Positions 54,055-62,018 are shown, numbered from the stretch's first letter. The stretch is 64,000 bases of DNA from Imperialibacter sp963977595 (GCF_048007035.1 NZ_CP180355.1:4960001-5024000), one strand, 5' to 3'. Program-made: numbers and translations. Notes: generated from the letters alone by a model not told the origin.

Positions 54055-54426
54055 ATGGACAAGATAGAAAATGAGTTTGCTAGCTTTTTTCTGAAAGATG
54101 GGATCTTGCATTTTATCTACAAACCCAACACTGAGTTAGATGTCGATGCAGCCAAGAAGGTGGTTGAAGATAGGAAAACTATTCAGAAGGGCAAGTCATA
54201 CCCCGTTTTGTGTGATATACGGGGGCTAAAAAATGTAGATAAGGTTGCCCGAGACTTTCTGGCGAAAGAGGGATCTTCTTTGGTGGACGCCGTGGCCCTG
54301 GTGGTCGATTCACCAGCGTACGAGTTTATGGCTAATTTTTATTTGAAGGTTAGTAAGCCTGACGTACCAACAAAAATGTTCAGCTCAATTGAAGAAGCTT
54401 TGGAGTACATTAAAAAATTCAAGTAG
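54055..54426 (+). CDS. STAS/SpoIIAA-like small protein B
   Basis: A 123-aa cytosolic protein homologous to the protein at 44756-45136. Shared segments include SYPVLCDIRGLKNVDKVARD, the VALVVDSP strand-loop and NFYLKVSKPDVPTKMFSS with a following EEAL helix. The family fold is probably STAS/SpoIIAA-like; I would place it with DUF7793. It is divergent from AOS-GNAT B. A possible role is as a switch protein or carrier linked to the kinases or enzymes of the island. It ends before a bidirectional terminator. Confidence 0.7.
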   Translation: MDKIENEFASFFLKDGILHFIYKPNTELDVDAAKKVVEDRKTIQKGKSYPVLCDIRGLKNVDKVARDFLAKEGSSLVDAVALVVDSPAYEFMANFYLKVSKPDVPTKMFSSIEEALEYIKKFK

Positions 54427-54447
54427 CCTGTTCCGCTGAAAACAAAA

Positions 54448-54480
54448 AAACCCATCCGGCTAAGATGGGTTTGAGTTTTT
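54448..54480. terminator. Bidirectional intrinsic terminator
   Basis: AAACCCATC (54448-54456) pairs with GATGGGTTT (54464-54472), a perfect 9-bp stem with a 7-nt loop. It is followed by GAGTTTTT on the plus strand and preceded by AAAACAAAAAAA, which is a T-tract for the minus strand. It serves the convergent STAS-like B and sucC genes. Confidence 0.88.
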
Positions 54481-54494
54481 AAGAGAAAATTTTT

Positions 54495-55706
54495 TTAAGC
54501 CAACACTTCCTTCACTTTGGTGGCAGCATCTTTGAGCAGAATAGCTGGGAATACTTTCAGCCCCGACTCTGCAATTATTTTCGCTCCTTCTTCAGCATTT
54601 GTGCCTTGAAGGCGAACAATGATTGGCACCTTAATCTCTCCGATGTTTTTGTAGGCTTCTACCACGCCAGTGGCTACCCTGTCGCAACGCACAATACCAC
54701 CGAAGATATTGATAAGAATAGCCTTCACATTAGGGTCTTTCAGGATGATCCTGAAGCCAGCCTCAACTGTTTTGGCATTTGCCCCACCCCCAACGTCAAG
54801 GAAGTTGGCAGGTTCGCCGCCAGAAAGCTTGATGATATCCATGGTAGCCATGGCCAGTCCGGCGCCATTCACCATACAACCCACGTTGCCGTCGAGTTTC
54901 ACATAGTTAAGGCCTGCAACGCCAGCCTCTACTTCCAAAGGATCTTCCTCGGAAATATCACGAAGCTCGGCAAGGTCTTTATGACGGAACAAGGCGTTGT
55001 CGTCAAGGTTCACTTTGGCATCAACAGCCAGGATTTTGTTATCAGAAGTTTTCAACACCGGGTTGATCTCAAACATGGTAGAGTCGCTTCCAATGAATGC
55101 ATTGTAAAGAGAATGGATGAACTTCACCATTTCTTTCAGTGCATTACCTTCCAGTCCCAATTTGAAAGCTACCTTGCGTGCCTGGAATGGCTGCAATCCA
55201 ACAGATGGATCGATCCACTCTTTGATGATTTTCTCAGGAGTATGTGCCGCCACTTCTTCGATGTCCATGCCACCCTCAGTAGAGGCCATGATAACATTGC
55301 TGGCTTTTGCCCTGTCGAGCAAGATACTCATGTAATATTCCTTCGGCTCCGATTCGCCAGGATAGTAAACGTCCTGAGCAATGAGCACTTTATTCACCTT
55401 TTTACCTTCAGGGCCAGTTTGGTGTGTTACCAGCGTACCTCCCAATATTTTTTCAGCCTTTGGTGCCACTTCATTCAGGCTCTTGGCAAGCACCACTCCA
55501 TTGGAATCGGTTTCCCTTACTTTGCCCTTACCACGTCCGCCGGCATGGATTTGTGCTTTTACAACATACCAGCTTGTGCCTGTGTCTGCATTGAGGGTTC
55601 TTGCAGCTTCCAAAGCCCTTTCAGGCGTATCAGCAACGATACCTTCCTGGATGGTAACTCCGTAGCTTTTCAGAATTCCTTTGGCTTGATATTCGTGAAT
55701 GTTCAT
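54495..55706 (-). CDS. sucC: Succinyl-CoA synthetase beta subunit (ADP-forming)
   Basis: A 403-aa protein, the usual length. The start MNIHEYQAKGILKSYGV begins the ATP-grasp domain, which continues with VVKAQIHAGGRGKGKV. The CoA-ligase domain has GNVGCMVNGAGLAMATMD and NFLDVGGGANA. The C-terminal end has GGIVRCDRVATGVVEA. With the alpha subunit (not in this window) it makes succinate and ATP in the TCA cycle. It is transcribed alone. The low level of change is as expected for a housekeeping gene. Confidence 0.97.
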   Translation of the reverse strand: MNIHEYQAKGILKSYGVTIQEGIVADTPERALEAARTLNADTGTSWYVVKAQIHAGGRGKGKVRETDSNGVVLAKSLNEVAPKAEKILGGTLVTHQTGPEGKKVNKVLIAQDVYYPGESEPKEYYMSILLDRAKASNVIMASTEGGMDIEEVAAHTPEKIIKEWIDPSVGLQPFQARKVAFKLGLEGNALKEMVKFIHSLYNAFIGSDSTMFEINPVLKTSDNKILAVDAKVNLDDNALFRHKDLAELRDISEEDPLEVEAGVAGLNYVKLDGNVGCMVNGAGLAMATMDIIKLSGGEPANFLDVGGGANAKTVEAGFRIILKDPNVKAILINIFGGIVRCDRVATGVVEAYKNIGEIKVPIIVRLQGTNAEEGAKIIAESGLKVFPAILLKDAATKVKEVLA

Positions 55707-55793
55707 CCTCTAATTTTTTTGTGCGAATCTAAGCCATAGGGGGTGCAATTACAAGCTAAAGTTTAATGGTGAAGAGATCGGTAGTTATAAAGC

Positions 55794-55823
55794 CTTGAGG
55801 GAAAGGCAATCTTTCTATATTTG
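55794..55823 (+). promoter_or_regulatory. Bacteroidota-type promoter of the lolD-like gene
   Basis: TATATTTG (55816-55823) fits the -7 element TAnnTTTG. CTTG (55794-55797) stands 18 bp upstream as an imperfect -33 element (TTTG). The start codon is 20 bp downstream of the -7 element. Confidence 0.55.
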
Positions 55824-55842
55824 CAGGGCAACAATTTTTTAG

Positions 55843-56508
55843 ATGCTAAAAGCGACAGGAATAAAGAAAAAATACGGCAACCTTGAAGTATTGAAAGGCA
55901 TAGACCTTGAAATAGCCAAAGGAGAAGTAGTTTCCATAGTGGGAGCAAGCGGTGCCGGTAAAAGCACTCTTTTGCATATACTGGGTAGTTTAGATACCCC
56001 CGATGAGGGTACGATTGAGCTCTCTGGTAAAGATGTCTTCAAATTGACATCGACACAACTGGCGTCTTTTCGCAACAAAGAAATAGGATTTGTCTTCCAG
56101 TTTCACAACCTGCTGCCCGAATTTACTGCGCTGGAGAATGTATGCATTCCTGGTTACATAGGCGGCAGAAATGATGGTGAGGTAGCCAAGCGAGCAAAGG
56201 AGTTGCTGCAGTTGCTGGGGCTGGGAGCCAGGCTTGACCATAAGCCGTCAGCCCTTTCGGGAGGCGAGCAACAGAGGACGGCCATTGCCAGGGCGCTGAT
56301 CAACAGCCCCTCCATCGTTTTTGGCGATGAGCCAAGCGGTAACCTCGATTCTAAGAATGCCAATGAGCTTCACAATCTGTTTTTCAAGATAAGGGAAGAG
56401 TTGGGGCATACATTTGTCATTGTTACCCACAACGAAGAATTTGCTGCTATGGCCGACCGTACGTTGGAAATTCAGGACGGCATGGTGCTTACTGATGCGG
56501 GAAAATGA
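55843..56508 (+). CDS. lolD: LolD-like ABC transporter ATP-binding protein
   Basis: A 221-aa ATPase. Motifs are Walker A GASGAGKST (34-42), Q-loop FVFQFHNLLPEF, signature LSGGEQQR, Walker B VFGDEPSGNLDS and H-loop VTHNEEF. The FHNLLPEFTALENV stretch is typical of LolD, the ATPase that powers release of lipoproteins from the inner membrane. No LolC/E permease gene adjoins it in this window, so the partner is elsewhere. The stop overlaps the start of the EamA transporter by 4 bases (ATGA). Confidence 0.9.
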   Translation: MLKATGIKKKYGNLEVLKGIDLEIAKGEVVSIVGASGAGKSTLLHILGSLDTPDEGTIELSGKDVFKLTSTQLASFRNKEIGFVFQFHNLLPEFTALENVCIPGYIGGRNDGEVAKRAKELLQLLGLGARLDHKPSALSGGEQQRTAIARALINSPSIVFGDEPSGNLDSKNANELHNLFFKIREELGHTFVIVTHNEEFAAMADRTLEIQDGMVLTDAGK

Positions 56509-57395
56509 GGAGATGGAAGAGCGTGCCGGCAGGGGTAAGGTATATGCTGCTTGCCACGCTACTCTTCGCCATGATGAAGGTTTGCGTGAAAATGATACCG
56601 CAAATTCCTTCCGTTGAAATCATCCTTTTCCGATCAGTTATTTCATTCATCATTTCGTTTATTGGCATTAAGGCCGCAGGCATTTCGCCCTGGGGCACTA
56701 ACAAGCCGATGCTGATTTTGCGGGGTGTTTGTGGTTCTCTGTCTTTGATTCTCTATTTTATCCTTATTCAACAAATCCCTCTGGCCACTACTTACACGCT
56801 GCTCTATCTGGCTCCGGTGTTCACTACTATTCTGGGAATCTATTTTGTAAAGGAAAAAGTGTTTCCAATGCAGTGGGTCTTTTTCGCTCTGTCGATGCTG
56901 GGAGTGGTGATCGTAACAGGTTTTGATATCAGGGTGGAGCCTATCCATCTTCTCATCGGATTGCTTTCATCTATGAGTTCGGGTGTGGCGTATAATGTTA
57001 TCCGCAAACTTAAAACCAGTGAGCACCCGCTGGTAATCATCTTGTACTTCCCATTGGTAACCATCCCTATTGCAGGTGTGTACTCTGTTTTTATCTGGGA
57101 GCAACCGATTGGCTGGGAGTGGTTTTGGTTGATCATGGTGGGCATATTTACCCAGTTTGCACAGTATTTTATGACGAAAGCTTACCAGCAGGAGGAACTT
57201 TCAATCATCTCAAGTCTCAGCTACCTCGGCATTGTTTATGGACTTGGATTTGGCTTCCTTTTTGGCGAAACCTTTAATCTGTTGACCTACATCGGCATGG
57301 CTTGTGTTGTGATGGGGGTGGTCAGCAATATTTGGTGGAAGAAAAAAGGAGAGGTGCTTAGGAGGAAAAGATCGATGGCAAGGAGTAACCAGTAA
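56505..57395 (+). CDS. EamA/DMT-family transporter
   Basis: A 296-aa protein with about ten transmembrane helices and two EamA halves (from LATLLFAMMKVCVKMIPQIP and from GLLSSMSSGVAYNVIRKL). The halves have the usual SVEIILFRSVISFI and TTYTLLYLAPVFTTILG. The substrate is unknown; family members export or import amino acids, nucleosides or other small metabolites. The start overlaps the LolD-like stop. The last codons (SNQ-stop) lie in a copy of the dispersed GTAACCAGTA repeat, so the end of the gene was shaped by that element. Confidence 0.9.
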   Translation: MRRWKSVPAGVRYMLLATLLFAMMKVCVKMIPQIPSVEIILFRSVISFIISFIGIKAAGISPWGTNKPMLILRGVCGSLSLILYFILIQQIPLATTYTLLYLAPVFTTILGIYFVKEKVFPMQWVFFALSMLGVVIVTGFDIRVEPIHLLIGLLSSMSSGVAYNVIRKLKTSEHPLVIILYFPLVTIPIAGVYSVFIWEQPIGWEWFWLIMVGIFTQFAQYFMTKAYQQEELSIISSLSYLGIVYGLGFGFLFGETFNLLTYIGMACVVMGVVSNIWWKKKGEVLRRKRSMARSNQ

Positions 57396-57458
57396 ATAGT
57401 GATCGGTAGGCGGTAAATAGTAACCAGTAGTCGGTGAGAATCGTGGTCTGGTTACTAA
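57386..57458. repeat. GTAACCAGTA-type palindromic repeat, left of the S23/IVP gene
   Basis: The words GTAACCAGTA (57386-57395 and 57421-57430) and GGTAAATAGT recur here. TAGTAACCAG (57419-57428) pairs exactly with CTGGTTACTA (57449-57458) across 20 nt. AGTGATCGGT at 57399-57408 is the exact inverse of ACCGATCACT at 57959-57968. The repeat covers the stop codon of the EamA gene. Confidence 0.7.
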
Positions 57459-57556
57459 AAGAGAATTGGGTATAAAATTGAATAAATTACTGTTAAAGTT
57501 AACCAGATGCCATCATGTAACTTTAGCATAGGTGATAATTTTTTAAATTTACCGAA

Positions 57557-57970
57557 ATGGAAAAGGGCAACAGATACGTCAGGAGTTTTAGAGATTTGGA
57601 CGTCTACAAAATGGCGAGCAACCTGACCAGTTCAATTTTTGAAATAACCAAGCGGTTCCCGAAGGAAGAGATGTATTCCCTTACTGATCAAGTTAGAAGG
57701 TCGTCTCGTTCGGTAGGGGCACAGATAGCAGAAGCCTGGGGAAAGAGACGGTATGAAAAGCATTTCATTAGTAAACTTACAGATGCTGATGCCGAACAAC
57801 TTGAAACCCAACACTGGATAGAAGTTGCTCTGAACTGCCAGTATATATCTGTGGTTGAGAGGAATGCTCTGATTGAACAATGCAATTACATAGGAAAGAT
57901 GATCTACTCCATGATAGCAAAATCAAAAATGTTTTGTAGTGGCGGTACCCAAAGCGAAACCGATCACTGA
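57557..57970 (+). CDS. Four-helix-bundle protein (S23/IVP family)
   Basis: A 137-aa protein of the four-helix-bundle family first seen in intervening sequences of 23S rRNA genes, with a typical start SFRDLDVYKMASNLTSSIFE and FPKEEMYSLTDQVRRSSRSV followed by GAQIAEAWG. A homologous fold (Avd) helps reverse transcriptase in diversity-generating retroelements. Here it is an orphan: no rRNA gene or reverse transcriptase is near. It lies between two inverted copies of a short repeat, and the right copy overlaps its last codons (ETDH-stop). The role of orphan copies is unknown; the surroundings suggest a mobile unit. Confidence 0.88.
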   Translation: MEKGNRYVRSFRDLDVYKMASNLTSSIFEITKRFPKEEMYSLTDQVRRSSRSVGAQIAEAWGKRRYEKHFISKLTDADAEQLETQHWIEVALNCQYISVVERNALIEQCNYIGKMIYSMIAKSKMFCSGGTQSETDH

Positions 57971-58001
57971 TTACCATTCACTGAATACTAAATATCGATT
58001 A
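57959..58001. repeat. ACTGATTACC-type repeat, right of the S23/IVP gene
   Basis: ACCGATCACT (57959-57968) is the inverse of 57399-57408. It runs into ACTGATTACCATT, which is identical to 60920-60932 of the repeat between pncA and gapA, then CACTGAATAC. It covers the stop codon of the IVP gene and ends just before the yebC start. Confidence 0.7.
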
Positions 58002-58007
58002 CACAAA

Positions 58008-58751
58008 ATGTCAGGACATAGTAAGTGGTCAACAATCAAACGGAAGAAAGGGGCTTTGGACGCCAAGCGGGGAAAGATATTTACCAAGCTGAACAGGGAA
58101 ATAACTGTCGCTATCAAAGAAGGTGGCACCAACCCGGAGGCGAATACGAGGCTTAAAATAGCTATTCAGAATGCCAAAGGGGCTAATATGCCCAAGGACA
58201 ATATTGACAGGGCAATAAAAAAAGCCTCAGGCGACGATGCTGACAGCTATCAGGAGCTGACCTACGAGGGATATGGCCCGCACGGTATTGCTATATACGT
58301 GGAGTGCACCACCGACAATCAGAACCGCACAGTACAAAATGTAAGGCACGCTTTTACCAAGCACGGCGGAAGTTTGGGTACCAATGGCTCGCTGGAGTTT
58401 CTGTTTGAAAGAAAGGGGAGCTTTCAGGTAGCGAAACCGGAAGGCTTTGAAGAGGATGAGTTTACCCTGGAAGTGATCGATGGCGGAGCGGAAGACCTGG
58501 AGGTCGAAGAGGAGTATGTGACGGTGACTTGTGCGTTCGAAGATTTCGGTAAAATGCAGAAGAAGCTTGATGAGATGAACGTGCAGGTGGAGAATGCAGA
58601 ACTGCAAAGAGTGCCAGCCAACCGCCTAAGCTTGGGGGATGAAGAGTTTGTAAAAGTAATGAAGCTCATAGACGCCCTGGAGGATGATGACGATGTGCAG
58701 AAGGTATTCCATAACCTCGAAATTACTGAGGAGCAAATGGAATTGATTTGA
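58008..58751 (+). CDS. yebC: YebC/PmpR-family (TACO1-like) regulator
   Basis: A 247-aa protein that begins MSGHSKWSTIKRKKGALD, the invariant start of the family, followed by KRGKIFTKLNREI and GGTNPEANTRLKIAI. It ends with the usual acidic domain (LIDALEDDDDVQKVFHNL). Members act as DNA-binding regulators or help ribosomes through proline stretches. The frame is open upstream of 58008, but that part overlaps the IVP gene and repeat and is not coding. The gene is followed by a strong terminator. Confidence 0.96.
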   Translation: MSGHSKWSTIKRKKGALDAKRGKIFTKLNREITVAIKEGGTNPEANTRLKIAIQNAKGANMPKDNIDRAIKKASGDDADSYQELTYEGYGPHGIAIYVECTTDNQNRTVQNVRHAFTKHGGSLGTNGSLEFLFERKGSFQVAKPEGFEEDEFTLEVIDGGAEDLEVEEEYVTVTCAFEDFGKMQKKLDEMNVQVENAELQRVPANRLSLGDEEFVKVMKLIDALEDDDDVQKVFHNLEITEEQMELI

Positions 58752-58775
58752 GCTCATTTAATGTTACTTTCGGAT

Positions 58776-58804
58776 AAGGATTGACACTAAATCAATCCTT
58801 TTTT
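58776..58804 (+). terminator. Intrinsic terminator directly before pncB
   Basis: AAGGATTGA (58776-58784) pairs with TCAATCCTT (58792-58800), a perfect 9-bp stem with a 7-nt loop. T residues follow (58799-58804). It ends 4-8 bp before the pncB start codon at 58809. Confidence 0.85.
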
Positions 58805-58808
58805 ATTT

Positions 58809-60287
58809 ATGAAGATTACCAAAGACTTGTACAGTGCTTCTATGGCGCTGCTTACCGACCTCTACCAACTCACCATGGCCTATGGCTATTGGAAGTCTGG
58901 TAAAGCCGATCAAAAAGCCGTTTTTAATCTGTTTTTCAGAAACAATCCTTTCGGTGGAGGCTATACCGTCGCCTGCGGTTTGGAATATGTCATCGACTAT
59001 CTTAACAACTTCCATTTTTCAAAGCAGGATCTCAGCTACCTGGCTGAAACGACTGGCAACGACGGGCAACCGCTGTTTGAGCCTGCATTTCTCGAGTATC
59101 TGGCCAACCTGAAGTTTACCTGTGATATCGAAGCGGTGCCCGAAGGAACCATTGTTTTTCCGCATGAGCCTATGGTGCGGGTGACGGGCTCTATTCTGCA
59201 ATGCCAGCTCATAGAAACGCCCCTTTTGAACCTTATCAATTTCCAGACACTTGTGGCTACCAAAGCATCCCGCATCTACCAGGCTGCCGGTGGTGATCCG
59301 GTCATGGAGTTTGGGTTAAGAAGGGCGCAAGGCATCGACGGAGCGCTGGCGGCTAGTCGCTCCGCTTTTATCGGAGGCTGCACTTCGACGAGCAATGTGA
59401 TGGCTGGTAAGCTCTTCGGAATTCCGGTAAGTGGCACTCATGCTCATAGCTGGGTGATGTCGTTCGATAGCGAGAAGGAGGCTTTTGAAACCTATGCCGA
59501 AGCCATGCCTAACAATACGGTGCTGCTGGTCGACACCTACGACACGGAGGAAGGCATCCGTCAGGCCATCGCTGTAGGTAAGATGATGCAGGCCAAAGGG
59601 CAGCAGTTGATGGGTGTTCGGATAGATAGCGGTGACCTGGCCTATTTCTCGCAAATGGCCAGAGAGATGCTTGACGAGGCCGGCTTGAAGCATGTAAAAG
59701 TAGTGGCCAGCAACGATCTGGATGAAAACCTTATCCAGAGTTTAAAGCTACAGGAAGCGAAAATTGACGTATGGGGCATCGGCACCAAGCTGGTGACAGC
59801 TTATGACCAGCCTGCGCTGGGGGCGGTATACAAACTGTCGGCTATTGAGAACCATGGCAAGTGGCAGTATAAGCTGAAGCTTTCAGAGCAGACGGTGAAA
59901 ATGAACAACCCAGGCATCCAGCAGGTCAAGAGGTTCAATGACGGCAGGCAGTACGTGGGCGATATGATTTATGATGTAAATACAGAGCTTAAAAACAAAA
60001 GCCTCATCATTGATCCAATGGATGCTACAAAGAGAAAGACACTGAGTGCTGAGAAGCTAAGTAGTGAAGACCTACTGGTGCCGGTTTTTAAAGCGGGCCG
60101 TTGTGTTTACAACCTACCCGATATTGGCGACATCAAACAACGGCACCTTGACCAGCTTGCCATGCTCGACAAGAGTGTGAAGCGTTTTGCGAACCCACAC
60201 GTTTACCCGGTTGGCCTGGAGGAGAGCCTTCATAAGGCCAAGACTGAATTGATTCTAAAACTCCGAAACCTGACTAACAATGAGTAA
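58809..60287 (+). CDS. pncB: Nicotinate phosphoribosyltransferase
   Basis: A 492-aa protein that makes nicotinate mononucleotide from nicotinate and PRPP in NAD salvage. It starts LYSASMALLTDLYQLTMAYG (family-typical), with NPFGGGYTVACGLEY, EFGLRRAQG and the site SGTHAHSWVMSF, whose His residues include the phosphorylated one. The sugar-phosphate loop is DSGDLAYFS. The length fits the long form of the family. It overlaps pncA by 8 bp, and the enzyme uses the product of that gene, so the two form a salvage operon. A hairpin lies directly in front of the start. Confidence 0.95.
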   Translation: MKITKDLYSASMALLTDLYQLTMAYGYWKSGKADQKAVFNLFFRNNPFGGGYTVACGLEYVIDYLNNFHFSKQDLSYLAETTGNDGQPLFEPAFLEYLANLKFTCDIEAVPEGTIVFPHEPMVRVTGSILQCQLIETPLLNLINFQTLVATKASRIYQAAGGDPVMEFGLRRAQGIDGALAASRSAFIGGCTSTSNVMAGKLFGIPVSGTHAHSWVMSFDSEKEAFETYAEAMPNNTVLLVDTYDTEEGIRQAIAVGKMMQAKGQQLMGVRIDSGDLAYFSQMAREMLDEAGLKHVKVVASNDLDENLIQSLKLQEAKIDVWGIGTKLVTAYDQPALGAVYKLSAIENHGKWQYKLKLSEQTVKMNNPGIQQVKRFNDGRQYVGDMIYDVNTELKNKSLIIDPMDATKRKTLSAEKLSSEDLLVPVFKAGRCVYNLPDIGDIKQRHLDQLAMLDKSVKRFANPHVYPVGLEESLHKAKTELILKLRNLTNNE

Positions 60288-60885
60288 AGAGGCCCTGATC
60301 GTTGTAGATATACAAAATGACTTTCTTCCCGGTGGCGCATTGGCAGTGAGCCAAGGCGATGAGGTCATCCCATTTGTAAACGAGCTGATAGATCGCTTCG
60401 GTCTTGTTGTTGCTACTCAGGACTGGCACCCGGCTGACCACGGAAGCTTTGCAGCCAATCACGAAGGAAAGAAGGTGGGCGAGTTAATTGACCTGAATGG
60501 ACTTCCTCAGATCATGTGGCCGGTACATTGTGTACAGGAGTCGAAAGGTGCTGAGTTTGCCGGAAGCCTGAATACTTCCAAATTCAAGAAAGTCTTTCAA
60601 AAAGGCACCGACGCTACGATCGACAGCTACAGTGGTTTGTTTGATAATGGAAAACTGAAGTCAACTGGTCTGGGCGAATACCTGAAAGCGGAAGGAGTAG
60701 AAAAAGTCACAGTGGTTGGTCTTGCTGCCGATTACTGCGTGAAGTTCACCGCTTTGGATGCGAAAGAGTTTGGCTTTGAAGTGGTGTTGCCTGTTGCCGG
60801 CACACGGGCCGTCAACTTGCGACCAGGTGATTTTGAAAAGGCCCTGAAGGAATTGGAAAGGGCAGGGGTGGAGGTGAGACGGTAA
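60280..60885 (+). CDS. pncA: Nicotinamidase
   Basis: A 201-aa isochorismatase-fold enzyme that turns nicotinamide into nicotinate. The triad is present: Asp 10 (VVDIQNDFLPGGA), Lys 108 (FQKGTD) and Cys 153 (AADYCVKFTA). The metal ligands are in TQDWHPADHGSF. The start overlaps the end of pncB (ATGAGTAA), which shows translational coupling, and supplies substrate to that enzyme. The stop is followed at once by the palindromic repeat that is shared with gapA. Confidence 0.96.
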   Translation: MSKEALIVVDIQNDFLPGGALAVSQGDEVIPFVNELIDRFGLVVATQDWHPADHGSFAANHEGKKVGELIDLNGLPQIMWPVHCVQESKGAEFAGSLNTSKFKKVFQKGTDATIDSYSGLFDNGKLKSTGLGEYLKAEGVEKVTVVGLAADYCVKFTALDAKEFGFEVVLPVAGTRAVNLRPGDFEKALKELERAGVEVRR

Positions 60886-60886
60886 G

Positions 60887-60951
60887 AAGTAATCAGTAAA
60901 TGGTAATCAGTCACTTTTTACTGATTACCATTTACTATTCACTGATTACTT
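60887..60951. repeat. Palindromic repeat serving as shared pncA/gapA terminator
   Basis: AGTAAATGGTAATCAGT (60895-60911) pairs with ACTGATTACCATTTACT (60920-60936), a perfect 17-bp stem with loop CACTTTTT. An outer pair, AAGTAATCAGT (60887-60897) and ACTGATTACTT (60941-60951), gives an alternative longer pairing with a 7-nt bulge. It belongs to the same family as the repeats around the IVP gene and covers the stop codon of gapA. Confidence 0.85.
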
Positions 60952-61953
60952 AACTGAAGCCATATGAAGCACCAAGTCAACCACACGGTTGCTATAGCCC
61001 CACTCATTGTCGTACCAAGACACGACTTTCACGAAATTAGCGTTCAGGCTGATACCAGCGTCAGCATCGAAGATAGACGAGCGAGCGTCTCCAACGAAGT
61101 CGGTGCTTACTACCGCATCTTCAGTGTAGCCCATAATGCCTTTCATTGGCCCATCGGCAGCATCTTTCATAGCTTTTTTGATGTCTTCATAAGAAGCAGC
61201 CTTCTCAAGGCGGCAGGTAAGGTCAACCACAGATACGTCAGGAGTAGGAACTCGGAACGACATACCAGTCAGTTTACCGTTTAGTGAAGGAATAACTTTT
61301 CCTACAGCTTTAGCAGCGCCGGTAGATGATGGGATGATGTTTTGACCAGCGCCACGTCCGCCTCTCCAGTCTTTCATAGAAGGTCCGTCGACAGTTTTCT
61401 GCGTAGCAGTGGTGGCATGTACTGTGGTCATCAAACCTTCCACGATACCGAACTTGTCGTGAAGCACCTTAGCAAGCGGAGCCAAACAGTTGGTGGTACA
61501 TGAAGCGTTTGAAACGATATTGATATTGCTCTTGTATTCAGTGTGATTTACACCCATAACAAACATAGGGGTATCATCTTTCGAAGGAGCAGACATTACT
61601 ACCTTCTTGGCACCTGCAGCAATGTGCTTCTCAGCTGTTTCTTTGGTAAGGAAGAGGCCCGTAGATTCAACTACATACTCAGCGCTAACTTCATTCCATT
61701 TCAAATTGGCAGGATCCTTTTCTGCAGTTACCCGGATCGTCTGACCATTTACAACCAGGTTGCCGCCCTTTACGGACACCTCACCCTTGAACAGACCATG
61801 GGTAGAGTCGTACTTGAGCATATATGCCATATAATCTGGTTCGATCAGGTCATTGATTCCTACGATTTCGATCGAGGGGTTGTTGATAGCCGCCCTGAAC
61901 ACCAGGCGACCTATACGACCGAAACCATTGATACCTACTTTTACTTTTGTCAT
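60946..61953 (-). CDS. gapA: Glyceraldehyde-3-phosphate dehydrogenase, type I
   Basis: A 335-aa enzyme of glycolysis that oxidises glyceraldehyde 3-phosphate with NAD and phosphate. It starts MTKVKVGINGFGRIGRLVFR (NAD-binding), has the catalytic SNASCTTNCLAP (Cys 152), HATTATQKTVDGPS and a C-terminal WYDNEWGYSNRV. A TTG at 61959 is in frame, but ATG at 61953 is preferred. A consensus Bacteroidota promoter lies 34 bp upstream. The last codon and stop fall inside the palindromic repeat shared with pncA. Confidence 0.97.
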   Translation of the reverse strand: MTKVKVGINGFGRIGRLVFRAAINNPSIEIVGINDLIEPDYMAYMLKYDSTHGLFKGEVSVKGGNLVVNGQTIRVTAEKDPANLKWNEVSAEYVVESTGLFLTKETAEKHIAAGAKKVVMSAPSKDDTPMFVMGVNHTEYKSNINIVSNASCTTNCLAPLAKVLHDKFGIVEGLMTTVHATTATQKTVDGPSMKDWRGGRGAGQNIIPSSTGAAKAVGKVIPSLNGKLTGMSFRVPTPDVSVVDLTCRLEKAASYEDIKKAMKDAADGPMKGIMGYTEDAVVSTDFVGDARSSIFDADAGISLNANFVKVVSWYDNEWGYSNRVVDLVLHMASVK

Positions 61954-61986
61954 TTTCAAAAAAGTTTATGGTTATTACAGAGAGTG

Positions 61987-62018
61987 CAAATCTAACACCC
62001 GTACCCACTAAAAACAAA
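61987..62018 (-). promoter_or_regulatory. Bacteroidota-type promoter of gapA
   Basis: On the minus strand TTTG (62018-62015) is followed after 20 bp by TAGATTTG (61994-61987), an exact match to TAnnTTTG. The gapA start codon is 33 bp downstream. Confidence 0.75.

Noticed and set aside
57570..57587. 17-nt identity between the IVP gene and gapA (ACAGATACGTCAGGAGT)
   Set aside because: A single match of this length is not very unlikely by chance in 64 kb, and the reading frames differ.
57557..57970. Diversity-generating retroelement around the four-helix-bundle gene
   Set aside because: No reverse transcriptase and no template/variable repeat pair are present.
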